This document shows positions 41,015-49,132 of a DNA stretch of 64,000 bases, piece after piece. Source of the DNA: Streptomyces sp. DH41 (GTDB lineage: Bacteria; Actinomycetota; Actinomycetes; Streptomycetales; Streptomycetaceae). The DNA lies in the NCBI RefSeq assembly GCF_029813785.1, contig NZ_JARVKY010000001.1, positions 496,001-560,000 on the forward strand. The letters are read 5' to 3'. Position numbers and translations under genes: made by a program. The notes beneath the pieces were generated by a model. That model saw nothing but the letters and a program-made list of their open reading frames with translations, searched no databases and was not told where the DNA came from. The first letter of the stretch is position 1. Every line of letters begins with the position of its first letter.

Positions 41015-41887
41015 ATGAACGACGCGACGGCTTCTCTGAAGGAATCGGTCGGACGGTACGGCGTCTGGAGCGCGCAGCTGCGCTCCGTGGACCGGGACGG
41101 CGCCGACGAGCGGGCCGAGGCCGTCGCCGAGTTGGAGCGGCTCGGTTTCGGCGCCGTGTGGCTGGGCGGCAACACCTCCGCCCAGCACGCCGCCCCGCTG
41201 ATCGAGGCGACCTCGCGCATCGTGGTCGGCACCAGCATCCAGAGCATCTGGGAGCACGAGGCCTCCGCCACCGCCGCGGCCTTCGCCGAGCTGGAGGTGG
41301 CCCACCCCGGCCGCTTCGTGCTCGGCCTCGGCGTGAGCCACGGCCCGATGGTGGGAGGGTACGAGCGCCCGTACTCGACGATGGTCGGCTACCTCGACGA
41401 CCTCGACAAGGCGGGGATGCGGGCCGACCACCGGGTTCTGGCCGCGCTCGGCCCGAAGATGCTGGAGCTGTCCCGGGACCGGGCGGCGGGCGCGATCCCG
41501 TACCTGGTCACCCCGGAGCACACCGCCGAGGCCCGTGAGAGGCTCGGCGAGGGCTCGCTGCTGGCCCCGGAGTTCAAGGTCGTCCTCGACTCCGACCCGG
41601 CCCGCGCCCGCGCGACGGCCCGCGCCTACCTCGCCGGGTATCTGGAGCTCCCGAACTACACCAAGAACTTCCTCAACATCGGCTTCACCGACGCCGATGT
41701 CGCCGACGGCGGCAGCGACCGCCTGATCGACGCGGTCTTCGCCTGGGGCGACGACGACACGATCCGCACCCGCGTCGACGCCTTCCACGACGCGGGCGCG
41801 GACCACGTGGCCCTCCAACTGGTGGAGGACGACATGGCCCCCCTGCCCAGGGACGGCTGGCGCCGCCTCGCTTCACTACTGGCGTGA
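41015..41887 (+). CDS. LLM-class F420-dependent oxidoreductase (290 aa)
   Basis: Luciferase-like TIM-barrel enzyme using coenzyme F420, like the TIGR03620 group. Markers are LERLGFGAVWLGGN, RIVVGTSIQSIWEHEA, RFVLGLGVSHGP, GAIPYLVTPEHTAEARERLG and DAGADHVALQLV. ATG 41015; ribosome site weak (GGAGGG about 10 nt upstream). Monocistronic, ending at a strong hairpin. Substrate unknown. Confidence 0.85.
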   Translation: MNDATASLKESVGRYGVWSAQLRSVDRDGADERAEAVAELERLGFGAVWLGGNTSAQHAAPLIEATSRIVVGTSIQSIWEHEASATAAAFAELEVAHPGRFVLGLGVSHGPMVGGYERPYSTMVGYLDDLDKAGMRADHRVLAALGPKMLELSRDRAAGAIPYLVTPEHTAEARERLGEGSLLAPEFKVVLDSDPARARATARAYLAGYLELPNYTKNFLNIGFTDADVADGGSDRLIDAVFAWGDDDTIRTRVDAFHDAGADHVALQLVEDDMAPLPRDGWRRLASLLA

Positions 41888-41892
41888 GCTGA

Positions 41893-41970
41893 GGCGCCCC
41901 CGAAGGGGCGCGGGGCTGTGACATGTGCGGCTCCGCCGCGTGGGCGCGACCAGCCACGACCCACCCGCGG
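41893..41970. repeat. dispersed Streptomyces intergenic repeat with terminator hairpin
   Basis: Begins with the hairpin GCGCCCC-CGAA-GGGGCGC (41894-41911) followed by GCGGGGCTGTG and GCGCGACCAGCCACGACC. I recognise this arrangement as a very common intergenic element between convergent Streptomyces genes. Here it separates the F420 enzyme and the FAH gene and can terminate both. Confidence 0.65.
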
Positions 41971-42010
41971 CCAACAACGCACCGCGGTCCCCCGCCCCCC
42001 AGCGGAGCGC

Positions 42011-42868
42011 CTACGCGTCCTTGAGTTCCTGCCGCTGCCGTCCGAGCCCCTCGATCTCCAGCTCCACGACATCCCCGGCCCGCAGGTACGGCTTCGGCTC
42101 GGGCTGCCCCATCGCCACCCCCGCCGGCGTCCCGGTGTTGATGACGTCACCGGGGCGCAGCACCATGAACTGACTGACGTACCGCACGACCTCCCCCACG
42201 GAGAAGATCTGCTCCGCGGTCGTCCCGTCCTGCTTCAGCTCGCCGTTCACCCACAGCCGCAGCGACAGCCGCTGCGGGTCGGGGACCTCGTCGGCGGTCA
42301 CCAGCCACGGCCCCAGCGGGTTGAACGTCTCGCAGTTCTTGCCCTTGTCCCAGGTCCCGCCCCGCTCGATCTGGAACTCCCGCTCGGACACGTCGTGCGC
42401 GACCGCGTACCCGGCGACGCAGGCGAGGCCTTCCTCGGCCGACTCCAGGTAGCGGGCCGTACGCCCGATCACGACCGCCAGCTCCACCTCCCAGTCGGTC
42501 TTGGCGGAGCCGCGCGGTACGAGCACCGTGTCGTCCGGCCCGACGACCGTGTCCGGCGCCTTGAAGAAGACGACGGGCTCGGCGGGCGGCTCGGCCCCGG
42601 TCTCCCGGGCGTGGTCGTGGTAGTTCAGCCCGATGCACACGATCTTGCCGATGCGCCCCACGGGCGGTCCGACGCGCAGCCCGGTGCCGTCCAGGGCGGG
42701 CAGTTCAGCGGCCTCGGCGGCGGCCCGTATCCGGCCGAGCGCGGTCTCGTCGGCGAGCAGCGCCCCGTCGATGTCCGGCACGACGCTCGACAGGTCTCGC
42801 AGGGTCCCGTCGGCGTCGAGCAGTGCGGGTCGCTCCGACCCCGCCGTACCGACTCGCAACAGCTTCAT
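42011..42868 (-). CDS. fumarylacetoacetate hydrolase family protein (285 aa)
   Basis: C-C bond hydrolase or decarboxylase of the FAH fold. Core signatures are KIVCIGLNYHDHARETG, PVVFFKAPDTVVGPDD, DWEVELAVVIGR (metal-binding Glu), GYAVAHDVSEREFQ, KNCETFNPLGPWLV and INTGTPAGVAMGQPEP. ATG 42868 is chosen (MKLLRVGTAG); the longer frame to 43051 is not needed. Probably acts on an aromatic or sugar-acid ring-cleavage product; related to 2,4-diketo-3-deoxy-L-fuconate hydrolases. Monocistronic. Confidence 0.88.
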   Translation of the reverse strand: MKLLRVGTAGSERPALLDADGTLRDLSSVVPDIDGALLADETALGRIRAAAEAAELPALDGTGLRVGPPVGRIGKIVCIGLNYHDHARETGAEPPAEPVVFFKAPDTVVGPDDTVLVPRGSAKTDWEVELAVVIGRTARYLESAEEGLACVAGYAVAHDVSEREFQIERGGTWDKGKNCETFNPLGPWLVTADEVPDPQRLSLRLWVNGELKQDGTTAEQIFSVGEVVRYVSQFMVLRPGDVINTGTPAGVAMGQPEPKPYLRAGDVVELEIEGLGRQRQELKDA

Positions 42869-43150
42869 GATCCCCAACTCCTCGGTCTCGGGCAGCCCGC
42901 CCGATGAGGTGCGACCTGGATGCGGCAGTGCGCAGCCATCGGAGGACTGGTCGATCGTCCAAGGTCGGGGTCCACTCCGCAATACCCCGTTCACGTACTG
43001 GACCGTAGCCAGGGGCTCGTCCCTCCCTGCTGCAGCCGGCGATACCCGCACGTTGTGACCGGCTCGCGCACCTGAGCCGGTCGCCTTCGGCAGAGCCTCT
43101 GGCCTGCGGGGACCTCACCTCCGTCACCTCTCGGCAGTACGGTGTCACCC

Positions 43151-44179
43151 ATGCGCCCCGACACGCCTGCCGAAAACGTCGACCACGCCGCCGAGGCGGC
43201 ACGCCTGGAGCGGACCGCCGGCCTCTACCCCGAGGACGCCGAGGCCCTGCTCCTGCGCGCCGCGGCCCACCTGGAACTGTCCGGCGACCGCCCTGCCGCG
43301 ACGAAGCTCTACGACCGCCTGCTGTCGCCCTCCGAGACCGGCCCCTCCGGTCTGGAGAACCCGTCCCTGGTCCGTGCCCTCAAGGCCTCGAACCTGTGGG
43401 AGTACGACCACGAGGCGGAGGCCAGGGCGATCATCGACGGCGTCCGTGCGGCGGCGCCGCGCGACCCGGCCCCGTGGGTGATCGTGGCGGAGGCCCTGGA
43501 GGCCCACGACGAGCTGGAGGCGGCGCACGAGTCGTTCACGGAGGGCGCCCGCCTGCTCCTGACGGACGTGGCGGAACCCCCGTACTCGACGCATCCCCTC
43601 CTCTACGGCCGTCACCGTGTCCGCAGGATGCTGGGCCTGCCCCACGACGACTGGGACGCCCTCGCCGACACCCTGCACTCCATGCCGGTCACCCTGGACG
43701 AGCTGCACGATCCGAAGCGCGTCTGGTCCCTGGGCTCGGACAATCCGGCGGACCTGGAGGCGGAGATCTCCCGCCTGCGCGCCGAACTGGGCGCCTACCG
43801 CGAGGCCCTGTCCCGCCCCTTCCCGGTGGCCATGCTCCACTGGCCGGCCGGCGAACTGACGGAACTCCTCGAGGCGTATCCGCCCCTCGCCGCCGAGTAC
43901 CCGTCCTACGAGGAGCACCTGGCGACGATAGAGGCGGCCCTGCGGGAGCTGGCGTCGTCCGGCACCCCGAATCTGGGCGTGGTCCGGGGCACGGTCCCGT
44001 CGTACGAGGCGTTCGCGGCCTCGGAGAGCGCGTCCCCGGCCGATCCGGCCCTGCTCCCCCAGTACGCGACGACGCTCGCGGCACGGGGGCGCGCGGTGGC
44101 GTGGCCGCCGCAGCGGGGCGCGGCCTGCTGGTGCGGCTCGGGCCGGCCGTACGGGGAGTGCCACGGAACCGGGGCGTGA
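43151..44179 (+). CDS. TPR-like protein with C-terminal SEC-C zinc motif (342 aa)
   Basis: Helical repeat protein (AEAARLERTAGLYPEDAEAL, AAAHLELSGDRPAATKLYDR, PWVIVAEALEAHDELEAAHE) ending in a SEC-C metal-binding motif, CWCGSGRPYGECHG. SEC-C motifs bind zinc and often mediate protein or ribosome/SecB-type contacts. There is no ribosome site before ATG 43151, but a TACGGT -10-like box at 43138-43143 suggests a leaderless transcript; GTG 43142 is less likely. A degraded copy of its 3' part occurs at 45546-45729. Confidence 0.8.
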   Translation: MRPDTPAENVDHAAEAARLERTAGLYPEDAEALLLRAAAHLELSGDRPAATKLYDRLLSPSETGPSGLENPSLVRALKASNLWEYDHEAEARAIIDGVRAAAPRDPAPWVIVAEALEAHDELEAAHESFTEGARLLLTDVAEPPYSTHPLLYGRHRVRRMLGLPHDDWDALADTLHSMPVTLDELHDPKRVWSLGSDNPADLEAEISRLRAELGAYREALSRPFPVAMLHWPAGELTELLEAYPPLAAEYPSYEEHLATIEAALRELASSGTPNLGVVRGTVPSYEAFAASESASPADPALLPQYATTLAARGRAVAWPPQRGAACWCGSGRPYGECHGTGA

Positions 44180-44267
44180 CGGGGCGCGTCTTCCCGCTCA
44201 CCTGACGCGGGTGCCGAACCCGGACGATGCTCGGGGATGACTGTCGTGCGCTTCGGGGGAGCCTGCC

Positions 44268-44687
44268 GTGTCACAGCCCTGGTTGACCGTCGCCCTGCTT
44301 TTCGCCGCCGGCTGGACGGCCTTCGGTATCCGCGTCGTCCATCGCGCCCTTCGCGGCCGGCGAGGCCTGCGTCTCCTCGGCGTCCGGGGCGTCCGCACGG
44401 AGGGCGACGTCGCCCGCGGCCCCCGCCGCGAGGGCGCGGACCTCCACCCGGCCCAGGTCCGCTACCAGGCGGGCCCGCACCACCAGACGTACCGCCGCGC
44501 TCCTCTCAACTCCGGCCTCCACACGCTCCGTACCGGTCACACGGTCGTGGTGCGCTACGACCCGGCGGACCCGCGCCGCGTGGTCGTGGTCCGGACGCGG
44601 ACGACGTTCACTCCGATGACGAACCTGGTGTGGGGGGTGCTGTTGTGTCTGTTCGGGGTGGGGCTGGGGGTTTGGGCGGTCGTCTGA
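44268..44687 (+). CDS. DUF3592-type membrane protein (139 aa)
   Basis: Two membrane spans (residues about 5-22 and 119-139) flank a soluble beta domain with HPAQVRYQAGPHHQTYRRA, LRTGHTVVVRYDPADPRRVV and VVRTRTTF. The pattern VRYDPADPRR is typical of DUF3592 proteins of unknown function. GTG 44268 has GGGGGAG 6 nt upstream. Ends close to the convergent DUF1707 gene. Confidence 0.78.
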   Translation: MSQPWLTVALLFAAGWTAFGIRVVHRALRGRRGLRLLGVRGVRTEGDVARGPRREGADLHPAQVRYQAGPHHQTYRRAPLNSGLHTLRTGHTVVVRYDPADPRRVVVVRTRTTFTPMTNLVWGVLLCLFGVGLGVWAVV

Positions 44688-44719
44688 GGCGGCCCGCCGA
44701 GAACTCCTCGGCGCGCGTC

Positions 44720-45337
44720 CTAGCCCTGCGTCGGGTTGCCGTGCAGTTTGCGCCGTTCCCGGCGGTTGGGGTGGCGGATGACCACTCCCGCGAGGCCTCC
44801 GGATCCGGTGAGCCGGATCAACGGGGTTCCCGGGAGCCGGTCGGGAGTGGTCTTGTCCCTCAGGCCGCCGAGTGCGGGATCCATGCCGCTGGTGTCCGCG
44901 GCCCAGCCGTCGGGGATGATGATCGTGACACCGGATGTCTCTCCGTACGCCTCCACCGCGACCTCCGGGAGGCGGCACTCGACCCGGGTGAAGTCGATGC
45001 TCACCCCTCCCACGCCCCCGTGAGCGATCACGTGCCCGGGAACCTCCCAGCGCCCGGGGCCTCGAGACGCGCCGTACATGCCGCCTTTGAGTACCAGCGG
45101 CGGCCGGCTCTCGGAGGAACGCGGCCTCGGCAGGTCGGCGGTCAGGACGGCCAGCTCCGCGTGGGTCTTCGACGTCAGCGCCTGCTCCAGGCGCGAGTCC
45201 AGCTCGTCGAAATCGATGCGCCCCTCGGCTGCCGCGTCGCGCAGCTGCTCCACCACTGCTTCCCGGTCGTCGTGAGAGGCGCGAAGTTCTCCTGATGAGG
45301 CAGGGCGCGGAGACGACTCCGGAGGCTGGGTGGTCAT
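44720..45337 (-). CDS. DUF1707 (SHOCT-like) domain protein (205 aa)
   Basis: N-terminal DUF1707 motif LRASHDDREAVVEQLRDAAA, EGRIDFDELDSRLEQALTSKT, LAVLTADLP, followed by a beta-rich C-terminal region (VPGHVIAHGGVGGVSIDFTR, TSGVTIIIPDGWAADTSG) like the cell-wall-active antibiotic response domain. No membrane span. ATG 45337 follows GGAGGC poorly spaced. Such proteins are common in Streptomyces and of unknown function. Confidence 0.83.
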   Translation of the reverse strand: MTTQPPESSPRPASSGELRASHDDREAVVEQLRDAAAEGRIDFDELDSRLEQALTSKTHAELAVLTADLPRPRSSESRPPLVLKGGMYGASRGPGRWEVPGHVIAHGGVGGVSIDFTRVECRLPEVAVEAYGETSGVTIIIPDGWAADTSGMDPALGGLRDKTTPDRLPGTPLIRLTGSGGLAGVVIRHPNRRERRKLHGNPTQG

Positions 45338-45545
45338 GGCCGCAAGGATAAGCCGCCGGTGAGTCGAGCGGACTGCGAGGGCTGGGACCGCACATCCCAA
45401 AAGCGCTGCTCGGAACAGCAGTTGGCGAGCTCTCCGCCGATGCCGCGCCAGCCGTCCGCATTCCACCCGCCGCTGCCGTCGGGCGAGAGCTGCCGCCCGC
45501 ATCGATTCCCCGGTCCCCAGCGCGGGCGTGGAGACCGAGCCGGAC

Positions 45546-45729
45546 CTGGCGACGCCGGAGGCGGCCCTGCGGGAGCCGACGCCATCCGGCACCTCGAACC
45601 GGGGTGGTCCGTGGGACTGCCCCGTCGTAGGAGGCCTTCGCGGCCTCGGAGAGCACGTCCCCGTCCGCCCCGGCCCTCCTCGCCCAGTGTGCGACGACGC
45701 TCGCGGCGCGGGGACCCGCGGTGCCACGG
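45546..45729 (+). pseudogene. decayed fragment of the SEC-C/TPR gene
   Basis: This 515-bp gap (45338-45853) holds a degenerate copy of nt 43919-44106. Runs such as GAGGCGGCCCTGCGGGAG, TTCGCGGCCTCGGAGAGC and GCGACGACGCTCGCGGC are shared in order, but the reading frame is broken and the SEC-C cysteines are absent. Nothing else is recognisable in the gap except a likely promoter close to the SRPBCC gene. Confidence 0.8.
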
Positions 45730-45853
45730 CCCGGAAAGACCCGCCGCGACGGACCGATGAGTTTCCGCGCCGACGGCCGTCTACAAATGCGACGGTCTTA
45801 CGGAGAACGCAAGGCGTCGAGCCAAGTCAACCGACTCAAGGAGACAGGACGAC

Positions 45854-46309
45854 ATGAGCACCGAGCAGACCACCGAGGCGGCGAACGGCTTCTCCTACAC
45901 CCTGACCCGCACCCTGGACGCCTCCGCGGCCCGGGTCTGGCAGGCCTGGACCACCCCCGACGAGTACGCCCAGTGGGCCCACGCCGCCCCCGGATCCGTC
46001 GAACTGGACGTACGCCCGGGCGGCGCCTGGAAGGCCACCATGCTCACCCCCGACGGCGCCGCGTTCCCCCTGACCGGCACCTACCAGCAGGTCACCGAGA
46101 ACCGCCACCTGACCCTGGGCATGGACATCCCCGGCCGCCCCGACCCCACGACGATGACCATGGAACTCACCGAAGAAGGCCCTCGCAACACCGTGATCAC
46201 CCTCCGCCAGACCTGCGACACGGCGGAGGAACGCGACATGGCGGAACAGGGCAGCGGCATGCTCCTGGACGGCCTGACGGCGTTCCTGGCGGACGGAGCG
46301 AAGGCCTGA
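45854..46309 (+). CDS. SRPBCC / AHSA1-like protein (151 aa)
   Basis: START-fold ligand-binding protein of the activator-of-Hsp90-like (AHSA1) group. Markers are FSYTLTRTLDASAARVWQAW, TPDEYAQWAHA, VRPGGAWKATMLTPDG, HLTLGMDIPGRPDPTTMTM, and LLDGLTAFLAD at the C-terminus. ATG 45854 has AGGAGACAGG upstream. Its last 61 codons plus flank are duplicated at 47907-48110. A dyad GCGTGAAC/GTTCACGC (46346-46375) follows the stop. Confidence 0.85.
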   Translation: MSTEQTTEAANGFSYTLTRTLDASAARVWQAWTTPDEYAQWAHAAPGSVELDVRPGGAWKATMLTPDGAAFPLTGTYQQVTENRHLTLGMDIPGRPDPTTMTMELTEEGPRNTVITLRQTCDTAEERDMAEQGSGMLLDGLTAFLADGAKA

Positions 46310-46331
46310 GCCCTCGCGACGGGACCGGGCC
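46128..46331. repeat. 204-bp direct repeat, left copy
   Basis: About 97% identical (5 differences counted) to 47907-48110, offset 1779 bp. It covers the 3' end of the SRPBCC gene and 22 bp beyond. Similarity resumes 14 bp later in the dyad and the GCTCAGATGAGC element. Confidence 0.92.
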
Positions 46332-46345
46332 CGTGGTCATGAAGA

Positions 46346-46390
46346 GCGTGAACTCTGCCGCCAGATCGTTCACGCCCTGCTCAGATGAGC
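46346..46390. repeat. dyad element GCGTGAAC-N14-GTTCACGC plus GCTCAGATGAGC, left copy
   Basis: Perfect 8-bp arms (46346-46353, 46368-46375) with a 14-nt spacer, then the inverted repeat GCTCA/TGAGC at 46379-46390. The right copy keeps both arms although the spacer sequence differs. Confidence 0.7.
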
Positions 46391-46551
46391 GCGATTGCGG
46401 GAGAGCCCGCGAGCGGATCACCCGTCATCCCCTCTCGCCGAACCCATCGGCGGCGAGGAGGACCTCCGCACGACCGGCGGCGCCCGTGGACTGGGTGCGG
46501 ACGTTCGCGTACGAGTGATGCGTCCGCGTGACGCACGGCGCCGTCGCGTCG

Positions 46552-47583
46552 TCAGGCCTGCGGGTACAGATCCCTGACCTCTTCGACGAAGAGCTGGAAC
46601 AGCATCTGCGTCGCCTCGGACTTTCCCACGCTCAGGCTGAAGGGCCCCTTCTTTTCCTGCTTCACGCCGATGTACCCGGCGAGCCCCCCTTCACCGCCGG
46701 CTGACGTCGGGAGCTCTTTGCCCTGCTTCTTGAAATATCCGCGCATGTCGCCGACAGCGCCGCTGTCCCCGCGCGCGGCCGCGTGAGCCGGGCTGAACAG
46801 GTGCGTGTGGGCGCCTTCCTTGAGCGTGAACTCAAGCGTCGTCTTCGGTTTCAAGCTCTTCTTCTTGTAGTAGATGTCGGCCTGCTCCCAGTCGCCGACG
46901 TGATTCTTCACGGGCATGGTGCCGACGGTCGCGTCGTCCTTCCCCGTCTCGGCGTGGTACTCCTTCGACACGTCCGGGTCCGGCGACCCGTCCGATTTCT
47001 TACGGTCTCGCTGCTGCTCCACCCACTTCTCCGTCGCTTCTCTCTTGCCACGCCAGGCGAGAATCGCGTCGGCTTCGTCTCTGTCCATGGTCCGGTAGAG
47101 CTTCAGCCGCCCGGTCTCCTCCGTCTTGGCTAGTTCCTCCAGGAGTTCGGGACCTATTTTCACCAGGATTTCATCGAGGCTTCTCTCAGCTCCGGTGGAC
47201 GGGTTGTCTCCCTTCATCGCGGTGGGTCCCACTCCGGCTTTCTGTGCTTTCTCTCGCCAGTGACTGGCGCCCAGGACGGCCTGTGTCTCCTGGTCGCGCT
47301 GGGGCGCCGCTGCCTCCAGCTCCGCCTTCTCGGCCGCTTCACGCTCCCTCTTCTGCTTCTGCGTGAGCTTCTTCGCGCGTTGCAGCACCAGGGTCGACGC
47401 CGCGTTGCCGGCGCTGCGTTGCAGGGTCAGCAACTGCTGCGGGGCCATCGCCTCGTGGTCGAGGTCGCCGGAGGACGGGACGTGCGCGGCGTGCGGCACG
47501 TGCGGCGAGCGAGGTGTCGGGCGCTGAACCGGAACCTGACGTCCGCGAAGCTCGGGCTTCCTGCCGATGTCTTGGGCGGGCAT
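46552..47583 (-). CDS. candidate contractile-injection-system (eCIS) effector or toxin-like protein (343 aa)
   Basis: The N-terminal part has HEAMAPQQLLTLQRSAGNAA, the LQRSAGNAA-type leader found in Streptomyces proteins of the DUF4157/eCIS cargo group; the first 60 residues are Pro/Arg/His-rich and probably disordered. A Lys/Glu coiled segment (KKLTQKQKREREAAEKAELE) leads to an unassigned C-terminal domain of about 210 residues (GRLKLYRTMDRDEADAILAW, VKNHVGDWEQADIYY, GAHTHLFSPAHAAARGD). LYRTM is faintly reminiscent of ADP-ribosyltransferase starts, not proof. ATG 47583 is preferred over 47610. No immunity-like gene is adjacent. Flanked by the 204-bp repeats. Confidence 0.6.
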   Translation of the reverse strand: MPAQDIGRKPELRGRQVPVQRPTPRSPHVPHAAHVPSSGDLDHEAMAPQQLLTLQRSAGNAASTLVLQRAKKLTQKQKREREAAEKAELEAAAPQRDQETQAVLGASHWREKAQKAGVGPTAMKGDNPSTGAERSLDEILVKIGPELLEELAKTEETGRLKLYRTMDRDEADAILAWRGKREATEKWVEQQRDRKKSDGSPDPDVSKEYHAETGKDDATVGTMPVKNHVGDWEQADIYYKKKSLKPKTTLEFTLKEGAHTHLFSPAHAAARGDSGAVGDMRGYFKKQGKELPTSAGGEGGLAGYIGVKQEKKGPFSLSVGKSEATQMLFQLFVEEVRDLYPQA

Positions 47584-47906
47584 GGAGCGGCACCTTTCGC
47601 CTACGGTCACGATGGTCCTGCGTTACGGATATCCACCGCTCGGTGCGGCGGACAAGGGACGACAGGGCAGTCCCCGCTGCCCTTTCGCGCCGCAGACGCG
47701 CCTTTGACGCATGACACGGCCCAACGCGCCCGAACCGCTCGCACGATCTTCCCCATGAACACCGACCGCCGCCCAGCTCCCGGACACGGGGGCGTAAGCG
47801 TAGGTACACGGCCACCCGCGCTCCGGATCCACAGATCCGCTGCCCCTCGGCCTCCTACGCCCACGCAGACGCAGGCACCGACACGGCCACCGGATCCAGG
47901 ACCACG

Positions 47907-48110
47907 TCCCCGGCCGCCCTGACCCCACGACGATGACCATGGAACTCACCGAGGAGGGCCCCCGCAACACCATGATCACCCTCCGCCAGACCTGCGACAC
48001 GGCGGAGGAACGCGACATGGCGGAACAGGGCAGCGGCATGCTCCTGGACGGCCTGACGGCGTTCCTGGCGGACGGAGCGAAGGCCTGAGCCCTCGCGACG
48101 GGACCGGGCC
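47907..48110 (+). pseudogene. truncated duplicate of SRPBCC 3' end (right copy of 204-bp repeat)
   Basis: Keeps the last 52 codons in frame (TMTMELTEEGPRNTMITLRQ to GAKA and TGA at 48088) but has no start region; the sequence before 47907 is unrelated. Clearly a duplication remnant rather than a gene. Confidence 0.9.
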
Positions 48111-48152
48111 ATCGTGGGCCGGAGCCTTCCGCCGGGGGTGCAGTGCTGGAAG

Positions 48153-48197
48153 GCGTGAACGTTCCGACCGAACTGTTCACGCGCCGCTCAGATGAGC
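48153..48197. repeat. dyad element GCGTGAAC-N14-GTTCACGC plus GCTCAGATGAGC, right copy
   Basis: Arms 48153-48160 and 48175-48182, spacer 14 nt as in the left copy, then GCTCAGATGAGC at 48186-48197. Arm and spacing conservation despite spacer divergence suggests a functional site (terminator, operator or recombination site). Confidence 0.7.
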
Positions 48198-48251
48198 GCG
48201 AGAACAGGCCTGAAAAGCAGCCAGCTCCTCCGGGGCGGGCAGCCGTCCCGC

Positions 48252-48504
48252 ATGGCGCACAGGAAAACGCGACTACGGCTACACGCCGATCCGTCCGGCT
48301 CCATCCCCGGCGGCTCGCTCAGGGTCTGCGACACCACCTCCGACGGCTTCGGCGTCGAAGCGGAGGTGCTGAACTCGAACTACGACACCGTCGCACGACA
48401 TCGGCAGCGGGCGTCAACGCCCGGTACAGCGTCTCGTGGAAGAGCGGCAACCTGACCGAGAGGGAAGTGTCTCTACAGGGTCCTGCCCCGGGTTCCGCAC
48501 CGTG
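48252..48504 (+). pseudogene. frameshifted remnant of a small secreted protein
   Basis: In one frame GSIPGGSLRVCDTTSDGFGV and EVLNSNYDTVA read like the mature part of a common small Streptomyces exported protein; after about nt 48393 the continuation (TSAAGVNARYSVSWKSGNLT) is in another frame. The expected hydrophobic leader is also missing. The rest of the 48111-48688 gap shows no intact gene. Confidence 0.65.
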
Positions 48505-48688
48505 ACTCGCCCCCGGCGGGACGGTGGGTCCCAGTGAGTCGTCACGGCTGGCCCCCTTGTCGCGCAAGCGTCGTCCGTGGCGACTGGTCGCCGGCCGGTC
48601 CGTTTCCCCGCGGTCGACTCGAGCCGGCAGGATGCGGTGCTCACCGACCGATACGACACAGTCCTGAGGCGCGACAGTATTGGACAAC

Positions 48689-49132
48689 GTGAGGCCCTCC
48701 TCTCCTACCGTCTCGGCACGCATGTCCCGCCAAGCGAGCAAGGACACGGGTGCCGAGCTCGCCGTTCGGCGTCTTCTGCACGCGGCAGGACTGCGCTACC
48801 GCGTGGAGTACCCGGTACCGGGCATGGCGCGGCGGCGCATCGACGTGGCGTTCACGCGCGCCAAGGTGGCCGTTCTGATCGACGGATGTTTCTGGCACGG
48901 GTGCCCCCGGCACGCGACGCACCCGAAGTCCAACGCCGAGTGGTGGCGCAACAAGCTGGACCGGAACATGGCCCGCGACCGGGAGACGACGGAGCATCTG
49001 ACCGCTCTGGGGTGGACGGTGCTGCGCTTCTGGGAGCATGAGGATCCGGCAGAGGTGGCCACTCGAGTGAGAGCGGCTGTGGTGCGGCGCCTGGGGGAAC
49101 GGGCGGGAAAGAGGGAGACGTGGGGGGACTGA
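48689..49132 (+). CDS. vsr: very short patch repair (Vsr) endonuclease (147 aa)
   Basis: Nicks next to T:G mismatches that arise by deamination of 5-methylcytosine, protecting methylated sites. Signature region: RRRIDVAFTRAKVAVLIDGC (catalytic Asp), FWHGCPRHATHPKSN, WWRNKLDRNMARDRET, and WTVLRFWEHED. Usual length. GTG 48689 is taken as start on a TATTGG -10-like box just upstream (possibly leaderless); ATG 48722 is an alternative. It overlaps the following methyltransferase-like gene by 13 bp. A Vsr gene next to C5-methyltransferases is a classic restriction-modification arrangement. Confidence 0.9.
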   Translation: MRPSSPTVSARMSRQASKDTGAELAVRRLLHAAGLRYRVEYPVPGMARRRIDVAFTRAKVAVLIDGCFWHGCPRHATHPKSNAEWWRNKLDRNMARDRETTEHLTALGWTVLRFWEHEDPAEVATRVRAAVVRRLGERAGKRETWGD

